A stretch of DNA of 59,911 nt from Adonisia turfae CCMR0081. Lineage in GTDB: Bacteria; Cyanobacteriota; Cyanobacteriia; Phormidesmidales; Phormidesmidaceae. The notes beneath the pieces were generated by a model. It ran no database searches and was not told the origin of the DNA. It saw only the letters and a program-made list of their open reading frames with translations. Within the stretch, counting starts at the first letter, position 1. Each line of letters opens with the position of its first letter. The position numbers and the translations under genes were made by a program. The stretch covers positions 3,742,663 to 3,802,573 of the forward strand of contig NZ_QXHD01000004.1 of the NCBI RefSeq assembly GCF_011009555.1, read 5' to 3'. This document shows, one piece after another, positions 1 through 9,065 of this stretch.

Positions 1-1
1 T

Positions 2-46
2 GAGGCCGCTCCCGTTGCACTGACAGCACCCGCTATCGCCGCATAA
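2..46 (+). CDS. psbA: Photosystem II D1 protein, C-terminal end (partial)
   Basis: Reading from base 2 gives EAAPVALTAPAIAA and a TAA stop at 44-46. This matches the C-terminal extension of cyanobacterial D1, which typically reads like APVALTAPAI(N/H)G. That extension is removed by CtpA during assembly of the manganese cluster. The last two residues here are Ala-Ala rather than the common Asn-Gly or His-Gly. Only the tail is visible; the gene body lies upstream of the window. A strong terminator follows. The identification rests on 14 residues, but the pattern is very characteristic. Confidence 0.8.
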   Translation, partial: EAAPVALTAPAIAA

Positions 47-90
47 GATCAAAATTGGTTCCTTAATTCAAAACTTAAGTCATTCACCGT

Positions 91-116
91 GGGGAGTTTA
101 ATGCTCCCCTCTTTTG
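91..116 (+). terminator. Intrinsic terminator of psbA
   Basis: GGGGAG-tttaatg-CTCCCC forms a six-pair GC-rich stem, followed by TCTTTT. It sits 45 bases after the psbA stop and 26 bases before the desC start, so it separates the two transcripts. Confidence 0.75.
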
Positions 117-141
117 TCAACAATTCGTGTAAAGCATCTAT

Positions 142-1005
142 ATGACAGAAAATTCAGTCCCGAAAAACACAGCAACCAAGCCGCCCTTGAATTGGACAAC
201 TGTTACCTTTTTTACACTTGTTCATCTTCTTGCTTTGCTAGCTCCCTGGTATTTTTCATGGCAGGCTTTGGGCCTTACCCTATTGCTCCACTGGCTCTTT
301 GGCAGCATTGGCATTTGCTTGGGATATCATCGGCTCCTCAGTCATCGCAGTTTCCAAGTGCCAAAATGGTTGGAATATTTGATTGCCTTGGTCGGAACAT
401 TAGCGTTGCAGGGAGGGCCAATCTTCTGGGTTGCTGGCCATCGTCTACACCATGCCCATACAGAAGATGAACAGGAGGATCCCTATTCTGCTAAGCGAGG
501 ATTCTGGTGGAGCCACATGCTCTGGATGTTATATCCCGAAGCAAAGTTTTTTGACTCAGACCTATACAGCCGTTATGCTCCAGAGTTAGCAAGAGATCCT
601 GTTTATCGATGGTTAAATCGCAACTTTATACTCTTGCAAATTCCTCTAGGATTATTGCTCTATGGCCTAGGTGGATGGTCCTTTGTGATTTACGGTATCT
701 TTTTGCGGGCGGTGCTGCTATGGCATAGCACCTGGTTTATTAACTCAGTTACCCACATGTGGGGGTATCGCACCTTTACTACTGAGGATAATTCTCGGAA
801 TCTCTGGTGGGCTGCTATCTTCACCTATGGAGAAGGCTGGCACAACAACCACCATGCCTATCCTAATGTCGCTCGAGCTGGATGGCAGTGGTGGGAAATT
901 GATGTCACCTGGTGGGCGATTTGGGTATTGAAAACGCTCGGACTTGCTACAAAAGTTGTCAAAATACCTGCCCATGTGAAGCCAACACTCAAACAGATTT
1001 TTTGA
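142..1005 (+). CDS. desC: Acyl-lipid/acyl-CoA delta-9-type fatty acid desaturase
   Basis: This is a di-iron membrane desaturase that inserts a double bond into acyl chains, in cyanobacteria usually at delta-9 of membrane lipids. The three histidine boxes are visible: HRLLSH at residues 63-68, HRLHH at 100-104 and HNNHH at 234-238. Between them are hydrophobic segments around residues 22-60, 78-95 and 165-190. The length of 287 residues is typical for DesC (about 270-320). The ATG at 142 follows the psbA terminator closely, so the gene probably has its own promoter in the short spacer. Regiospecificity is assigned from family resemblance (second box HRLHHAHTEDEQEDPYS) and cannot be proved from sequence. 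Confidence 0.88.
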   Translation: MTENSVPKNTATKPPLNWTTVTFFTLVHLLALLAPWYFSWQALGLTLLLHWLFGSIGICLGYHRLLSHRSFQVPKWLEYLIALVGTLALQGGPIFWVAGHRLHHAHTEDEQEDPYSAKRGFWWSHMLWMLYPEAKFFDSDLYSRYAPELARDPVYRWLNRNFILLQIPLGLLLYGLGGWSFVIYGIFLRAVLLWHSTWFINSVTHMWGYRTFTTEDNSRNLWWAAIFTYGEGWHNNHHAYPNVARAGWQWWEIDVTWWAIWVLKTLGLATKVVKIPAHVKPTLKQIF

Positions 1006-1145
1006 TCACTCTTTACAAGTTAGCAAGCAGAGTCATCATTCCACTGACCGTAAGATGGAAAAGTCTTTCCCCGAATCACCTCAACAGTATGGGGTAACCG
1101 TTCCGAAGTGAATAGCCCCAGACATCGTTTAGCGCCACACCGCTG

Positions 1146-1207
1146 CTGACCAGGGAGACAGAGCCCTTAACCCTACAAAAGAGGGCTGTCTCCCTGGTCA
1201 GTTTTGC
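1146..1207 (+). terminator. Long-stem terminator after desC
   Basis: TGACCAGGGAGACAG pairs perfectly with CTGTCTCCCTGGTCA. The stem extends inward through CCCTT/AGGG with a small bulge, and GTTTTG follows. It ends the desC transcript and insulates the next gene. Confidence 0.7.
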
Positions 1208-1282
1208 CATGGGACTCTTCCAGTAAATACCATGCTTTAAGATTTGAATCTAAGGTTTTTATATGGTAGGGATGGCCGTGCA

Positions 1283-3268
1283 ATGCTGACATTTGGACGA
1301 GAGCTTTGTGGAGATTTGGCGACGGCTGAAACTCGAGAATGGCTGGTAACAAATGGTATGGGTGGTTATGCCGCTGGTACAGTGGCAGGCATTCTTACCC
1401 GGCGTTACCATGGCTTATTGGTCGCGGCTCTGCAACCACCCCTGGGGCGCACGCTGTTGGTAACCAAATTAGAAGAAGCAGTCTATACCAATAAGTCCTA
1501 TGAGTTGAGCACCAATCGTTGGATAGATGGTAGTGTTTCTCCCCAGGGCTATCGGTTTATCGAAAGCTTTCGGCTTGATGGGAGCATACCAGTTTGGACG
1601 TTTGCCCTAGACGATGCCTTATTAGAAAAACGTATTTGGATGCAGCCTGGGGCCAATACAACCTATGTCCGATATTACTTGCATCGGGGCAACGCGGTGA
1701 AATTGTCGCTAAAAGCGTTGGTTAACTATCGGGATTATCACGGTAACACCCAAGCACGAAGCTGGCAGATGGAGACCGGATATGTTCCCCATGGCCTTTG
1801 TGTGCAAGCTTTTTCTGATGCGATTCCCTACTATCTTTTTAGCGATCGCGGCCAGTTTCAATTACACCATGATTGGTATCAGAAATTTGAGCTTTCCCTA
1901 GAGCGGTATCGAGGCTTGACCCATATAGATGATCACCTATGTGTTGCCAGTTTAGCCGTAGAACTGGCTCCAGGTGAATCATTATTGGTTGCGGCTAGTA
2001 CCGTGGCTGCACCGTCCTTAGACGGGGAGTCGGCCCTGGCCATGCGGCAAACCTATGAACGCCAGTTGTTGACCCAGGCATTCAACATATCAGAACAACA
2101 GCATCCATTATCCACGTCAGGGGAGTTTCAACAGCTTGTTTTAGCTGCCGACCAGTTTATTGTTGATCGCCCCTTGGTGAATGAACCTGAGGGTAAAACT
2201 GTGATTGCCGGTTATCCATGGTTTGGTGATTGGGGACGGGATACGATGATTAGTTTGCCGGGGCTAACCTTGGCAACGGGGCGTCCCCAAATCGCGCGTA
2301 CGATTATTCGGACCTTTTCTCGCTATCTGGATCAAGGGATGTTACCTAATCTGTTTCCTGATGCTGGAGAAACCCCTGAATACAATACGGTGGATGCGAT
2401 TCTCTGGTATTTTGAGGCAATTCGAGCGTACTATGCAGCCACTGGAGATGATGCGCTGCTGAGGGAGATTTGGTCAGAGTTGGCGGCGGTGATTGACTGG
2501 CATCAATGCGGTACTCGCTACAACATTCATCTGGATAGCGATGGCTTAATCTATGCTGGCGAGCCCGGTGTGCAGCTAACTTGGATGGATGCCAAGGTGG
2601 AGGATTGGGTGGTCACTCCCCGCATTGGCAAGCCGATTGAAATTAGTGCGCTTTGGTACAATGCATTGCGCTGTATGGAACTGTTTGCGCGGGTTTTAGG
2701 GAAGCCAGCACAGGATTATAAAACCCTGGCACAGCATACGTTAATCGGGTTCCAACGGTTTTGGTACGGGGCTTACTGCTATGACGTTCTAGATGGTCCC
2801 GAGGGCCATGATGCGGCGATGCGTCCGAATCAGATTTTTGCCATTTCCCTACCCTTTGCTGGCGGTGAGGCTGGGGGTGCTTTATTAGAGCCGGAGCAAC
2901 AACGATCTGTGGTTGATGTGTGTGGTCGAGAACTGCTAACGTCCCACGGGTTGCGATCGCTAACGCCCACCCATCCTCAATATGTTGGTACCTACGGTGG
3001 TGATTCGCTGGAGCGTGATGGTGCTTATCACCAGGGCACTACCTGGGGGTGGCTGTTGGGTCCCTATGTGCAGGCACATTTTCGGGTATATCAGGATGCG
3101 GCTCGGGCCAGGGAGTTACTTACCCCCCTAGTGCAGCATCTCCATGGGGGCTGTATTGGTAGTCTCAGTGAGATTTTTGACGGGGATGCACCGATGACAC
3201 CACGGGGGTGTATGGCCCAGGCGTGGACGGTGGCAGAAGTGCTGAGGGTTTGGCAATGGTTGGGTTAA
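1283..3268 (+). CDS. Glycogen debranching enzyme (amylo-alpha-1,6-glucosidase family)
   Basis: This is predicted to hydrolyse alpha-1,6 branch residues of glycogen or a related glucan in the cytoplasm. The N-terminus (FGRELCGDL, ETREWLVTNGMGGYAAGTV, TRRYHGLLVAAL) is the bacterial GDE N-terminal domain. The catalytic six-hairpin toroid is marked by FGDWGRDTMISLPGL and by YGGDSLERDGAYHQGTTWGW near the C-terminus. I place the start at the ATG at 1283, giving 661 residues, because family members begin close to the FGRE motif. An in-frame TTG at 1244 would add 13 unconserved residues. The gene ends four bases inside the convergent permease gene (tail-to-tail overlap 3265-3268). It is distinct from TreX/GlgX-type GH13 debranching enzymes. 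No pathway neighbours are in view. Confidence 0.85.
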   Translation: MLTFGRELCGDLATAETREWLVTNGMGGYAAGTVAGILTRRYHGLLVAALQPPLGRTLLVTKLEEAVYTNKSYELSTNRWIDGSVSPQGYRFIESFRLDGSIPVWTFALDDALLEKRIWMQPGANTTYVRYYLHRGNAVKLSLKALVNYRDYHGNTQARSWQMETGYVPHGLCVQAFSDAIPYYLFSDRGQFQLHHDWYQKFELSLERYRGLTHIDDHLCVASLAVELAPGESLLVAASTVAAPSLDGESALAMRQTYERQLLTQAFNISEQQHPLSTSGEFQQLVLAADQFIVDRPLVNEPEGKTVIAGYPWFGDWGRDTMISLPGLTLATGRPQIARTIIRTFSRYLDQGMLPNLFPDAGETPEYNTVDAILWYFEAIRAYYAATGDDALLREIWSELAAVIDWHQCGTRYNIHLDSDGLIYAGEPGVQLTWMDAKVEDWVVTPRIGKPIEISALWYNALRCMELFARVLGKPAQDYKTLAQHTLIGFQRFWYGAYCYDVLDGPEGHDAAMRPNQIFAISLPFAGGEAGGALLEPEQQRSVVDVCGRELLTSHGLRSLTPTHPQYVGTYGGDSLERDGAYHQGTTWGWLLGPYVQAHFRVYQDAARARELLTPLVQHLHGGCIGSLSEIFDGDAPMTPRGCMAQAWTVAEVLRVWQWLG

Positions 3269-4377
3269 ACCTGGTGTTTTCCATGTTTGAGCATCAGCCA
3301 GATGAGCACCGGGGCTCCTAGCAGGGCCATGACGGCATTAAGGGGTAAGACCGTTTGATTGCCAGGCACCTGGGCAATACTGTTGGCCACCAGGGCCAAC
3401 AGGGCTCCTAGTAAGGCAACGGCGGGAACCAGCACACGATGGTCTTGGGTGCGGCAAAGACTGCGCCCCAGGTGAGGAACGGCAACACCTAGAAATGCAA
3501 TGGGGCCGCAAAAGGCGGTGACGCTGCCCGCTAACAAAGAGGCGCTAAAGATCAGATAACAGCGGACCATTGTCATGGATAATCCCAGGCTGATGGCTTG
3601 TTCTTCTCCCAGGAGTAAGAGATTTAAGGGTTTACAGGTAAGTTGGGCAATGGCGAGTCCAAAGATGACGACGGAGAGCAAAATCGGTAGTTGTTGCCAG
3701 GTGACGCCGCTAAAGCTGCCAAAGGTCCAGTTTAGATAGGTGAGGGTTTGTTCAAGGTGGCTAAAGTGCAACAGGATAGTCACTAGGGCAGTGGTGATGT
3801 AGCCCAGCATCAGCCCAAACACTAGCAGGGCCAGGGAGCTACGTATTTGGTGGGCCATGAGCAGGATCAGGAACATTGCGATCGCAGCACCCACACTGGC
3901 GGCTCCGACCACGCTTAGCTGTCCCCACCAGCCAATACTGCCGCCGGTTAAGACAATCAGGGCCGCGCCCAGACTAGCACCGGCATTGATACCAAGGACT
4001 GACGGTCCGGCCAGGGGGTTGCGGAATAGGGCTTGGAGTTGGAGTCCGCTGATGGCCAGGGCTGAGCCTGCTGCCATGGCGGTTAGGGAGCGGGGGAGAC
4101 GGAAATTAAGGATAATTTCTTGCCAGGCGGGCTTAGCGGCGGTGCCGCTCAAGAGAACGGTCAGCACTTCGTTGGGGGGAATGGCGACGGAGCCTAGGGC
4201 GAGGCTAGCAAGAAATATGATAATGAGCGCCAGGGTGAGGAGGGTAAGGCCACCGAGGTGGCTGATGGAAAGTGATTTAAGTCGGTGATTAGTTAGTTTG
4301 TTGAATATTTTTTTTGGCTGGGAGATGGTTGGGTGTTTTGTATGGGTGGAGTTGAGGGTGTAGATTTTGTTGGCCAT
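3265..4377 (-). CDS. FecCD/BtuC-type ABC transporter permease
   Basis: This is an inner-membrane permease of the FecCD family that moves cobalamin or ferric siderophores with a periplasmic binding protein and an ATPase. Family signatures include RLPRSLTAMAAGSALAISG, FRNPLAGPSVLGINAGASLG, and PHLGRSL with an NSIAQ-like region near the end. Several hydrophobic helices span residues 40-365. At 370 residues it is slightly longer than usual because of a polar N-terminal tail of about 40 residues. It is the last gene of a minus-strand operon that starts at a cobalamin riboswitch, so cobalamin is the likely substrate. The spacer to the gene above it (4378-4568) is full of hairpins. No ABC ATPase gene lies in the operon. 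BtuC is the preferred reading, but a siderophore permease cannot be excluded. Confidence 0.82.
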   Translation of the reverse strand: MANKIYTLNSTHTKHPTISQPKKIFNKLTNHRLKSLSISHLGGLTLLTLALIIIFLASLALGSVAIPPNEVLTVLLSGTAAKPAWQEIILNFRLPRSLTAMAAGSALAISGLQLQALFRNPLAGPSVLGINAGASLGAALIVLTGGSIGWWGQLSVVGAASVGAAIAMFLILLMAHQIRSSLALLVFGLMLGYITTALVTILLHFSHLEQTLTYLNWTFGSFSGVTWQQLPILLSVVIFGLAIAQLTCKPLNLLLLGEEQAISLGLSMTMVRCYLIFSASLLAGSVTAFCGPIAFLGVAVPHLGRSLCRTQDHRVLVPAVALLGALLALVANSIAQVPGNQTVLPLNAVMALLGAPVLIWLMLKHGKHQV

Positions 4378-4568
4378 AGTTTTTGGGTGGGTGAGGTAAG
4401 TTTTTAGTGAGATAGTCTTTATGATTAGGAACTTCCCAACCCCCCCTTTTTGAGGTGCACTGCGGAGTTCTTCTCCCTACCCCTCTAATGCGAGGGGCGT
4501 GGGGACGTTGAGGTCCCCACATCAGGAGGGTTTCAGGGAGGAAAGCCCTGAGCAACCCCCATCCCTAC
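4378..4568 (-). repeat. Hairpin-rich intergenic element within the B12 operon
   Basis: Three small dyads are packed together: CCCCTC-taatgc-GAGGGG, GTGGGGAC-gttgag-GTCCCCAC (about 4498-4519) and TCAGGG-aggaaag-CCCTGA. They resemble dispersed cyanobacterial hairpin repeats inserted between operon genes. They could stabilise or process the mRNA ahead of the permease gene. Function is inferred. Confidence 0.5.
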
Positions 4569-5342
4569 TCACCGCTCCCCATCCACAATATTCACCCTCC
4601 TCACCTCTGTCTCATACCTCCCATCCCCATACAACCAAACCAACCGGAACCCTGGCTGAGTATCATCCATAGCCGTAACCGCTGGTGTCACCTGCAAACA
4701 AGTCGACGGACACCCATAAACCCCAATGCCCCTGGCTGTTTTGTGTTGAAATTCATGGTGAATATGTCCAAAAACAACTAACTTCACCTGCGAAAATTGC
4801 TCAATCAGCGCGAAAAACTCATCGGCATTTTTCACGCCTATTTGATCTACCCAATCGATGCCCACAGAGACGGGATGATGATGCAGTGCAATTAAAGTGG
4901 GCTTGGGCGGATGATGGGTTAAATAAAAACGCAGTTTTTGTAACTGCTGTTCAGAAAGATGACCTTCGCCAAAGGTGGCATCTAGAAAAACTGAATCAAG
5001 CAAAATCAGTTGCCATGGCCCCAGATCAATGGAGCTCAGCCCCTGACTAGCGGGCAGAACCTGGAGTACTTGCTGCAGCATGTCTAAACGATCGTGATTA
5101 CCAGGTAGCCAGTAGGTGGGAATTTGCAGAGGTGAGAGTGCATCCACCAAATTCCCATAGGCCTCAGCCTCTCCCTGTTCAGCCAAGTCACCCGTCAATA
5201 GCAATCCATCAGGCTTACATTGGGCAACCTCCCGTAACACTGCGTTAAAGGTCTGCCAAGTATTACAGCCCCGCAGCTGGTCCGTGGTTTTGGCTAACAA
5301 ATGGCTATCAGTCACTTGGGCTAAGAGAATAGAATGGCTCAT
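4569..5342 (-). CDS. Calcineurin-like metallophosphoesterase (CpdA-like)
   Basis: This is a dinuclear-metal phosphoesterase of the CpdA / class III cyclic-nucleotide phosphodiesterase group. Motifs are in order: TDSH near residue 12, LLTGDLAEQGE, LPGNHD around residue 81, ALHHHPV and VFGHIHHE. At 257 residues it is the usual CpdA length. The start ATG overlaps the stop of the upstream binding-protein gene in an ATGA arrangement, so the two are translationally coupled and belong to one operon. The substrate is not visible. Possibilities are cAMP or, given the operon, a phosphate group on a cobamide or nucleotide-loop intermediate. The link to cobalamin is inference from context. Confidence 0.85.
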   Translation of the reverse strand: MSHSILLAQVTDSHLLAKTTDQLRGCNTWQTFNAVLREVAQCKPDGLLLTGDLAEQGEAEAYGNLVDALSPLQIPTYWLPGNHDRLDMLQQVLQVLPASQGLSSIDLGPWQLILLDSVFLDATFGEGHLSEQQLQKLRFYLTHHPPKPTLIALHHHPVSVGIDWVDQIGVKNADEFFALIEQFSQVKLVVFGHIHHEFQHKTARGIGVYGCPSTCLQVTPAVTAMDDTQPGFRLVWLYGDGRYETEVRRVNIVDGER

Positions 5343-6613
5343 GGTTCTAGCTTTTGGTAATAAACCAGTTCATGGTCAGGTAATAGCTGTGGATGAAAGA
5401 TCTTAACTAAATCTGCCAGGAGCAGGTGGGGTTTAACGGCCCCACTCTCCCAGTAGTCATTGCCGCCAGTGTCATTGATGCGGGCATTGTTGTTAAAGAC
5501 GTTGCCCTGCTTAAAGGCATCAAAACTGCCATAGCGAGGGTCGGTTGCGATCGCATCGCCATAACTGAACCAATCTTGACTGACATTTACCCAGACATCA
5601 GCTGTCGCCGCCTGGTCAACGACAGACTCAAAGTCAAGCGGTATGGTAACCGTAGACTCATTCTCTTCCCACAGATAAGCAGAACCTGCATCTCTGAGTA
5701 ACTGGGCGGCATAGCTCTTGCCACCTGGCATGTACCAGGTACCCTCATAACTGAAACCAGAAAAGACCGTTGGCCGGTCTAACAGACCAGCCGTCAGCTC
5801 CACTAGAGATTCATACTCAGTCGAAATATCTGTAAAGACCTGCTGAGCTTTAGCCTCCTGGTTAAAGAACAGAGCTGTAAACAGCAGCCACTCAGCGCGT
5901 CCGAGGGGAGAGTTTTCCACATATTCTCCTGCCAGGACCACTGGCAAGCCTGCCTGTATCAGACGACCGTAGCCATCAACATCCGGGTCGCCTATACCAT
6001 AGGTCATGATCAGCTCTGGTTCACTCACGAGTAGTCGCTCTAGATCGAGAGTTTTACCAGAGCTAAAGGCTATGAGTTCCCCTTGTTCAATTTTTTGACG
6101 AACGCTAGGAGTATACACAAAGCTGAAGTCATCCATACCTACAAGCCCATCTAACTGGTTCAGCAGTTCTAGGTGAGGCAGGTAGGTGGTAGAAAGTGTA
6201 ACCACTGTATTGACCGGGACTTGTATGACTTGAGCCTCTTCAAACCCTTCTGGAACCGGAGTTCCGCACTGCACTAGCAGATACTCAAAAGTCTCATTAG
6301 CCGCTTGCCAGGGCTGAGTAACGGTAACGACCTTGTAGTGGTTGTAATAGTCAACGGAAAAGCCAGTTGCGTATTTAGGCTGAACTTTGTTGGGAAAGTA
6401 GTCTGTGGCAGGGTTGTAGTCTGCGACACAGGCAGCATGATTATCAGCTGTGGCAGGTTCTGATGGAAGTTGTCGGCAGCCAGCCGTCGCCAACAGCCCT
6501 AATAGCAAGACGGTTGTTACAGACTTTAGAATAGATGATGTTGACGTGGTCGAGCCCCCCCTATAGTCTCCCTTTACAAGGAGGACAGAGGCCAGCTTTT
6601 CAAATCGATCCAT
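5339..6613 (-). CDS. ABC transporter substrate-binding lipoprotein, BtuF/FecB-like
   Basis: This is predicted to capture the transport substrate in the periplasm and deliver it to the FecCD permease. The N-terminus has a hydrophobic stretch ending in the lipobox LLATAGC, so the mature protein would be lipid-anchored at that cysteine near residue 46. The body has the two-lobe helical-backbone fold features: VVTLSTTYLPHLELLNQLDGLVG, a variable middle, and a second lobe with NVFNNNARINDTGGNDYWESG. At 424 residues it is longer than E. coli BtuF, as is common in cyanobacterial members. An in-frame start at 6613 has a good GGGAGAGGGG ribosome site. It lies 22 bases after the receptor gene and overlaps the phosphoesterase gene by four bases. 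Cobalamin specificity is inferred from the riboswitch. Confidence 0.8.
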   Translation of the reverse strand: MDRFEKLASVLLVKGDYRGGSTTSTSSILKSVTTVLLLGLLATAGCRQLPSEPATADNHAACVADYNPATDYFPNKVQPKYATGFSVDYYNHYKVVTVTQPWQAANETFEYLLVQCGTPVPEGFEEAQVIQVPVNTVVTLSTTYLPHLELLNQLDGLVGMDDFSFVYTPSVRQKIEQGELIAFSSGKTLDLERLLVSEPELIMTYGIGDPDVDGYGRLIQAGLPVVLAGEYVENSPLGRAEWLLFTALFFNQEAKAQQVFTDISTEYESLVELTAGLLDRPTVFSGFSYEGTWYMPGGKSYAAQLLRDAGSAYLWEENESTVTIPLDFESVVDQAATADVWVNVSQDWFSYGDAIATDPRYGSFDAFKQGNVFNNNARINDTGGNDYWESGAVKPHLLLADLVKIFHPQLLPDHELVYYQKLEP

Positions 6614-6635
6614 TGTTACCCCTCTCCCTACTTGA

Positions 6636-8675
6636 TCAGAAAGTTCCTTTCAAACCCACCTGAACGCTCCGACCTATGCCAGGAAACCCAGGAAACTCTT
6701 CAAACTGCTCATCAAAAATATTGTCTAAGCTGGCATTCAATGCCCAGCTGTCGCTTAGAGGCAACCGTAGCTTAAAGTCCAAGGTTGTTCGCCCATCAAG
6801 GGTTTCTGAATTACCCCGATCAACAAAAGTATCACTGATGGAGCGTAAGAATAGAGCCGCGTATACCCCATCGCCGGGTTCATAAGCCACACCTAAATTA
6901 AAGCTGTCGGCATTGGTAAACGGCAAAGAATTACCTCGATCATCGGGGTTATCACTTTCCCTAATTTCTGGACGATTCCACGTGTAATTTGCAAAGGCAA
7001 ACACACCGTCAAGCACTTGGTAATTTAGCTCCGTCTCAATCCCGATGGCCTCCACTCGATCAATGTTTTCGAACCTCATGGTATCACTGTCAAAGTTAAT
7101 GGCATCCTTAATTTCATTGCGATAGAAGGTAACCCTAAATAAGCCCCGGTCGCCGATTTGTTGATCAATACCTACGTCAAAGCTAATGCCAGTTTCAGGT
7201 TCAAGGTTTGGGTTGTTGGTGTTGAATGTGGTCAGAAAAAGATCCGATAAGGTAGGCACACGAAAATTGCGAGCAAAGTTAGCCCGAAAATTCGTGGTAT
7301 CGGTTAAAGCCACCCGTGTACCTAAGTTAAATGAAGTAAAAGAGTCTTCATCAGCCAGATCGTTAAAATCTTGTCGAATACCGGCATTAACACTGACACG
7401 AGAGGTGATATCAGCCTGGTATCGAGCAAAAATACCGGTTTGATTAATGCTTTTGTCATAGGCCTCAGTGGTTAAATCTGTCAACAAATTAGTTGTTTCG
7501 TTGTCTGCTTGAACATTACGGTAGTCGACACCGTAGGTAATGTTCTGATTATCAGCAAACTGCCAGGTATGCTGCAATTGCCCACCTAGGGAAATTTGAT
7601 CGATCCTATCTTCTGAAGGCGTATCAAAACTGCTATCGGCAATGGGATCCTTGAAGGTAAGGTCAAGGAAATCACCAAATAATCGTGCTGTTAGCAATGA
7701 GTTATCCCCTTGCCCCAGCTTGGATTCATAGGTTAAATCCAGTAGTAAATTTTCTGTATACTGACTATCGTCTTCAGTCAGTGTATTGAACGCACCAAAG
7801 CCGCTAGGAGTCGGCACACCACCAGGAACATTTAAATCTTTGGTGAGATACAATGCCCCCAGACTTACCCGATTGCGTTCATTAAGGTCAGCTGCCAACT
7901 GAAAATTAAGATTGTTATAAAGCACCTCCGCATTGCTGCGATCACCCTCAAAGTCTGTTGTGCTTAGGCTAAAAGGAAAATCATTTTCTGAATCGGTACG
8001 GTTATAACCGAGTCTCCAATCAATATTGCCAGTGTTTCCCCGCACCTGTAGTGCCTGACTGTTATAGCCAAAGCTGCCAAGATCTAAGCTAGTGGTCACC
8101 TCTATGCCTTCTTCTTCCAGCGGTCTGCGGGTAATGATATTGATGACACCACCAATGGCATTGGATCCATACAGGACTGAGCCCCCCCCTGGCAGCACCT
8201 CAATTTGTTCGACCGCATCGGTTGTAAAGTTCGAGAGATCAAATCCACCGGCTGCACCGATCTCGTTTATTGGACGACCATCTAGCAAAATCAGGGTTTG
8301 AGCTGTTCCACCTCCCCGAATAAACTGACCACTCTGAGAGCCCAACTGACCACCGGCTGTACCTTCGCTCAATATTCCGGGTAGATAGAGTAGGGCTTCA
8401 TCAACAGTGCGGGCTCCCTGCGTTTCAATTTGCTCGCGATTAATCACATAAACAGGTTGTGTTGATTCACGAACAGTGCCTTCACGACGAAAAGGAGAGT
8501 AAACAGGCTGATCAAGGATACTTTCAACAACATTAATCCGAATAACGTCATCTACCTCAGGAGTCTGAGCTAATTCAGATTTTTCTAGTTTGGTTGTTTC
8601 TCCAGCCCAGGCAGGTGATGCCAATAGAAAAGATAGAAGCGTTAGAGAAGCAGGGAACTTGGACATAGTAGACAT
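6636..8675 (-). CDS. TonB-dependent outer-membrane receptor, BtuB-like
   Basis: This is a 22-strand beta-barrel receptor expected to import cobalamin across the outer membrane with TonB energy. I choose the ATG at 8675 because it opens a clean signal peptide (MSTMSKFPASLTLLSFLLASPAWA). An upstream ATG at 8879 would translate a repeat element. The plug domain shows RINVVESILDQPVY, YVINREQIETQGARTVDEAL, FIRGGGTAQTLILLDGRPIN and GSNAIGGVINIITRRPL. The barrel ends with the usual NIFDEQFEEFPGFPGIGRSVQVGLKGTF-like region and a terminal Phe. Mature length is about 655 residues. It is the first gene after the cobalamin riboswitch, which is the main reason to call it BtuB-like rather than a siderophore receptor. 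Confidence 0.85.
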   Translation of the reverse strand: MSTMSKFPASLTLLSFLLASPAWAGETTKLEKSELAQTPEVDDVIRINVVESILDQPVYSPFRREGTVRESTQPVYVINREQIETQGARTVDEALLYLPGILSEGTAGGQLGSQSGQFIRGGGTAQTLILLDGRPINEIGAAGGFDLSNFTTDAVEQIEVLPGGGSVLYGSNAIGGVINIITRRPLEEEGIEVTTSLDLGSFGYNSQALQVRGNTGNIDWRLGYNRTDSENDFPFSLSTTDFEGDRSNAEVLYNNLNFQLAADLNERNRVSLGALYLTKDLNVPGGVPTPSGFGAFNTLTEDDSQYTENLLLDLTYESKLGQGDNSLLTARLFGDFLDLTFKDPIADSSFDTPSEDRIDQISLGGQLQHTWQFADNQNITYGVDYRNVQADNETTNLLTDLTTEAYDKSINQTGIFARYQADITSRVSVNAGIRQDFNDLADEDSFTSFNLGTRVALTDTTNFRANFARNFRVPTLSDLFLTTFNTNNPNLEPETGISFDVGIDQQIGDRGLFRVTFYRNEIKDAINFDSDTMRFENIDRVEAIGIETELNYQVLDGVFAFANYTWNRPEIRESDNPDDRGNSLPFTNADSFNLGVAYEPGDGVYAALFLRSISDTFVDRGNSETLDGRTTLDFKLRLPLSDSWALNASLDNIFDEQFEEFPGFPGIGRSVQVGLKGTF

Positions 8676-8696
8676 TGGTCTTTTGGTTTTAAGTGT

Positions 8697-8870
8697 GTAT
8701 TGTGTGGAGAAACGAACAACCAAAGGATCACCTTTATCCCCCAAACCCTTCTCCTGAAGAAGGAAGGCAGTAAGAGAGGAGATTTTTTGAGAAAAACAAA
8801 TTCTTTCAAGCCAAAAATTCTCTCCTTGAGGAGAAGGAGAGGGATTTAAGGTGTGGAGGCCAAAGCAACT
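8697..8870 (-). repeat. Interspersed hairpin repeat in the receptor leader
   Basis: Read on the minus strand this is a purine/pyrimidine-skewed element. A hairpin CTCTCCTT-ctcctc-AAGGAGAG lies at 8820-8841, followed by AATTTTT, and a related CCTTCTTCAGGAGAAGG dyad lies further on. It looks like a dispersed repeat that landed between the riboswitch and the start codon. The first hairpin with its T-run could act as a weak terminator, so the element may have become part of the riboswitch expression platform. Confidence 0.45.
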
Positions 8871-9065
8871 TGCAGACAAAAGTTAAGGCTAGAGCCATGC
8901 TTCAGATGACTATTTAGCTATGCCACTGAAGCTAAAGACCGTATGCATAGACTCTAGTCAATTCTGTTTCAAGGGCTATAGACATATCGACAACAAACTC
9001 GCCGTTGGAGCCTGGACCGGGCAAAAAAGATTTGATTCACATCCGTACCTCGCAGATATTTTAAG

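Noticed and set aside
8676..8879. 68-residue N-terminal extension of the TonB receptor
   Set aside because: It would translate a hairpin repeat and place the signal peptide internally. The ATG at 8675 gives a normal signal peptide.
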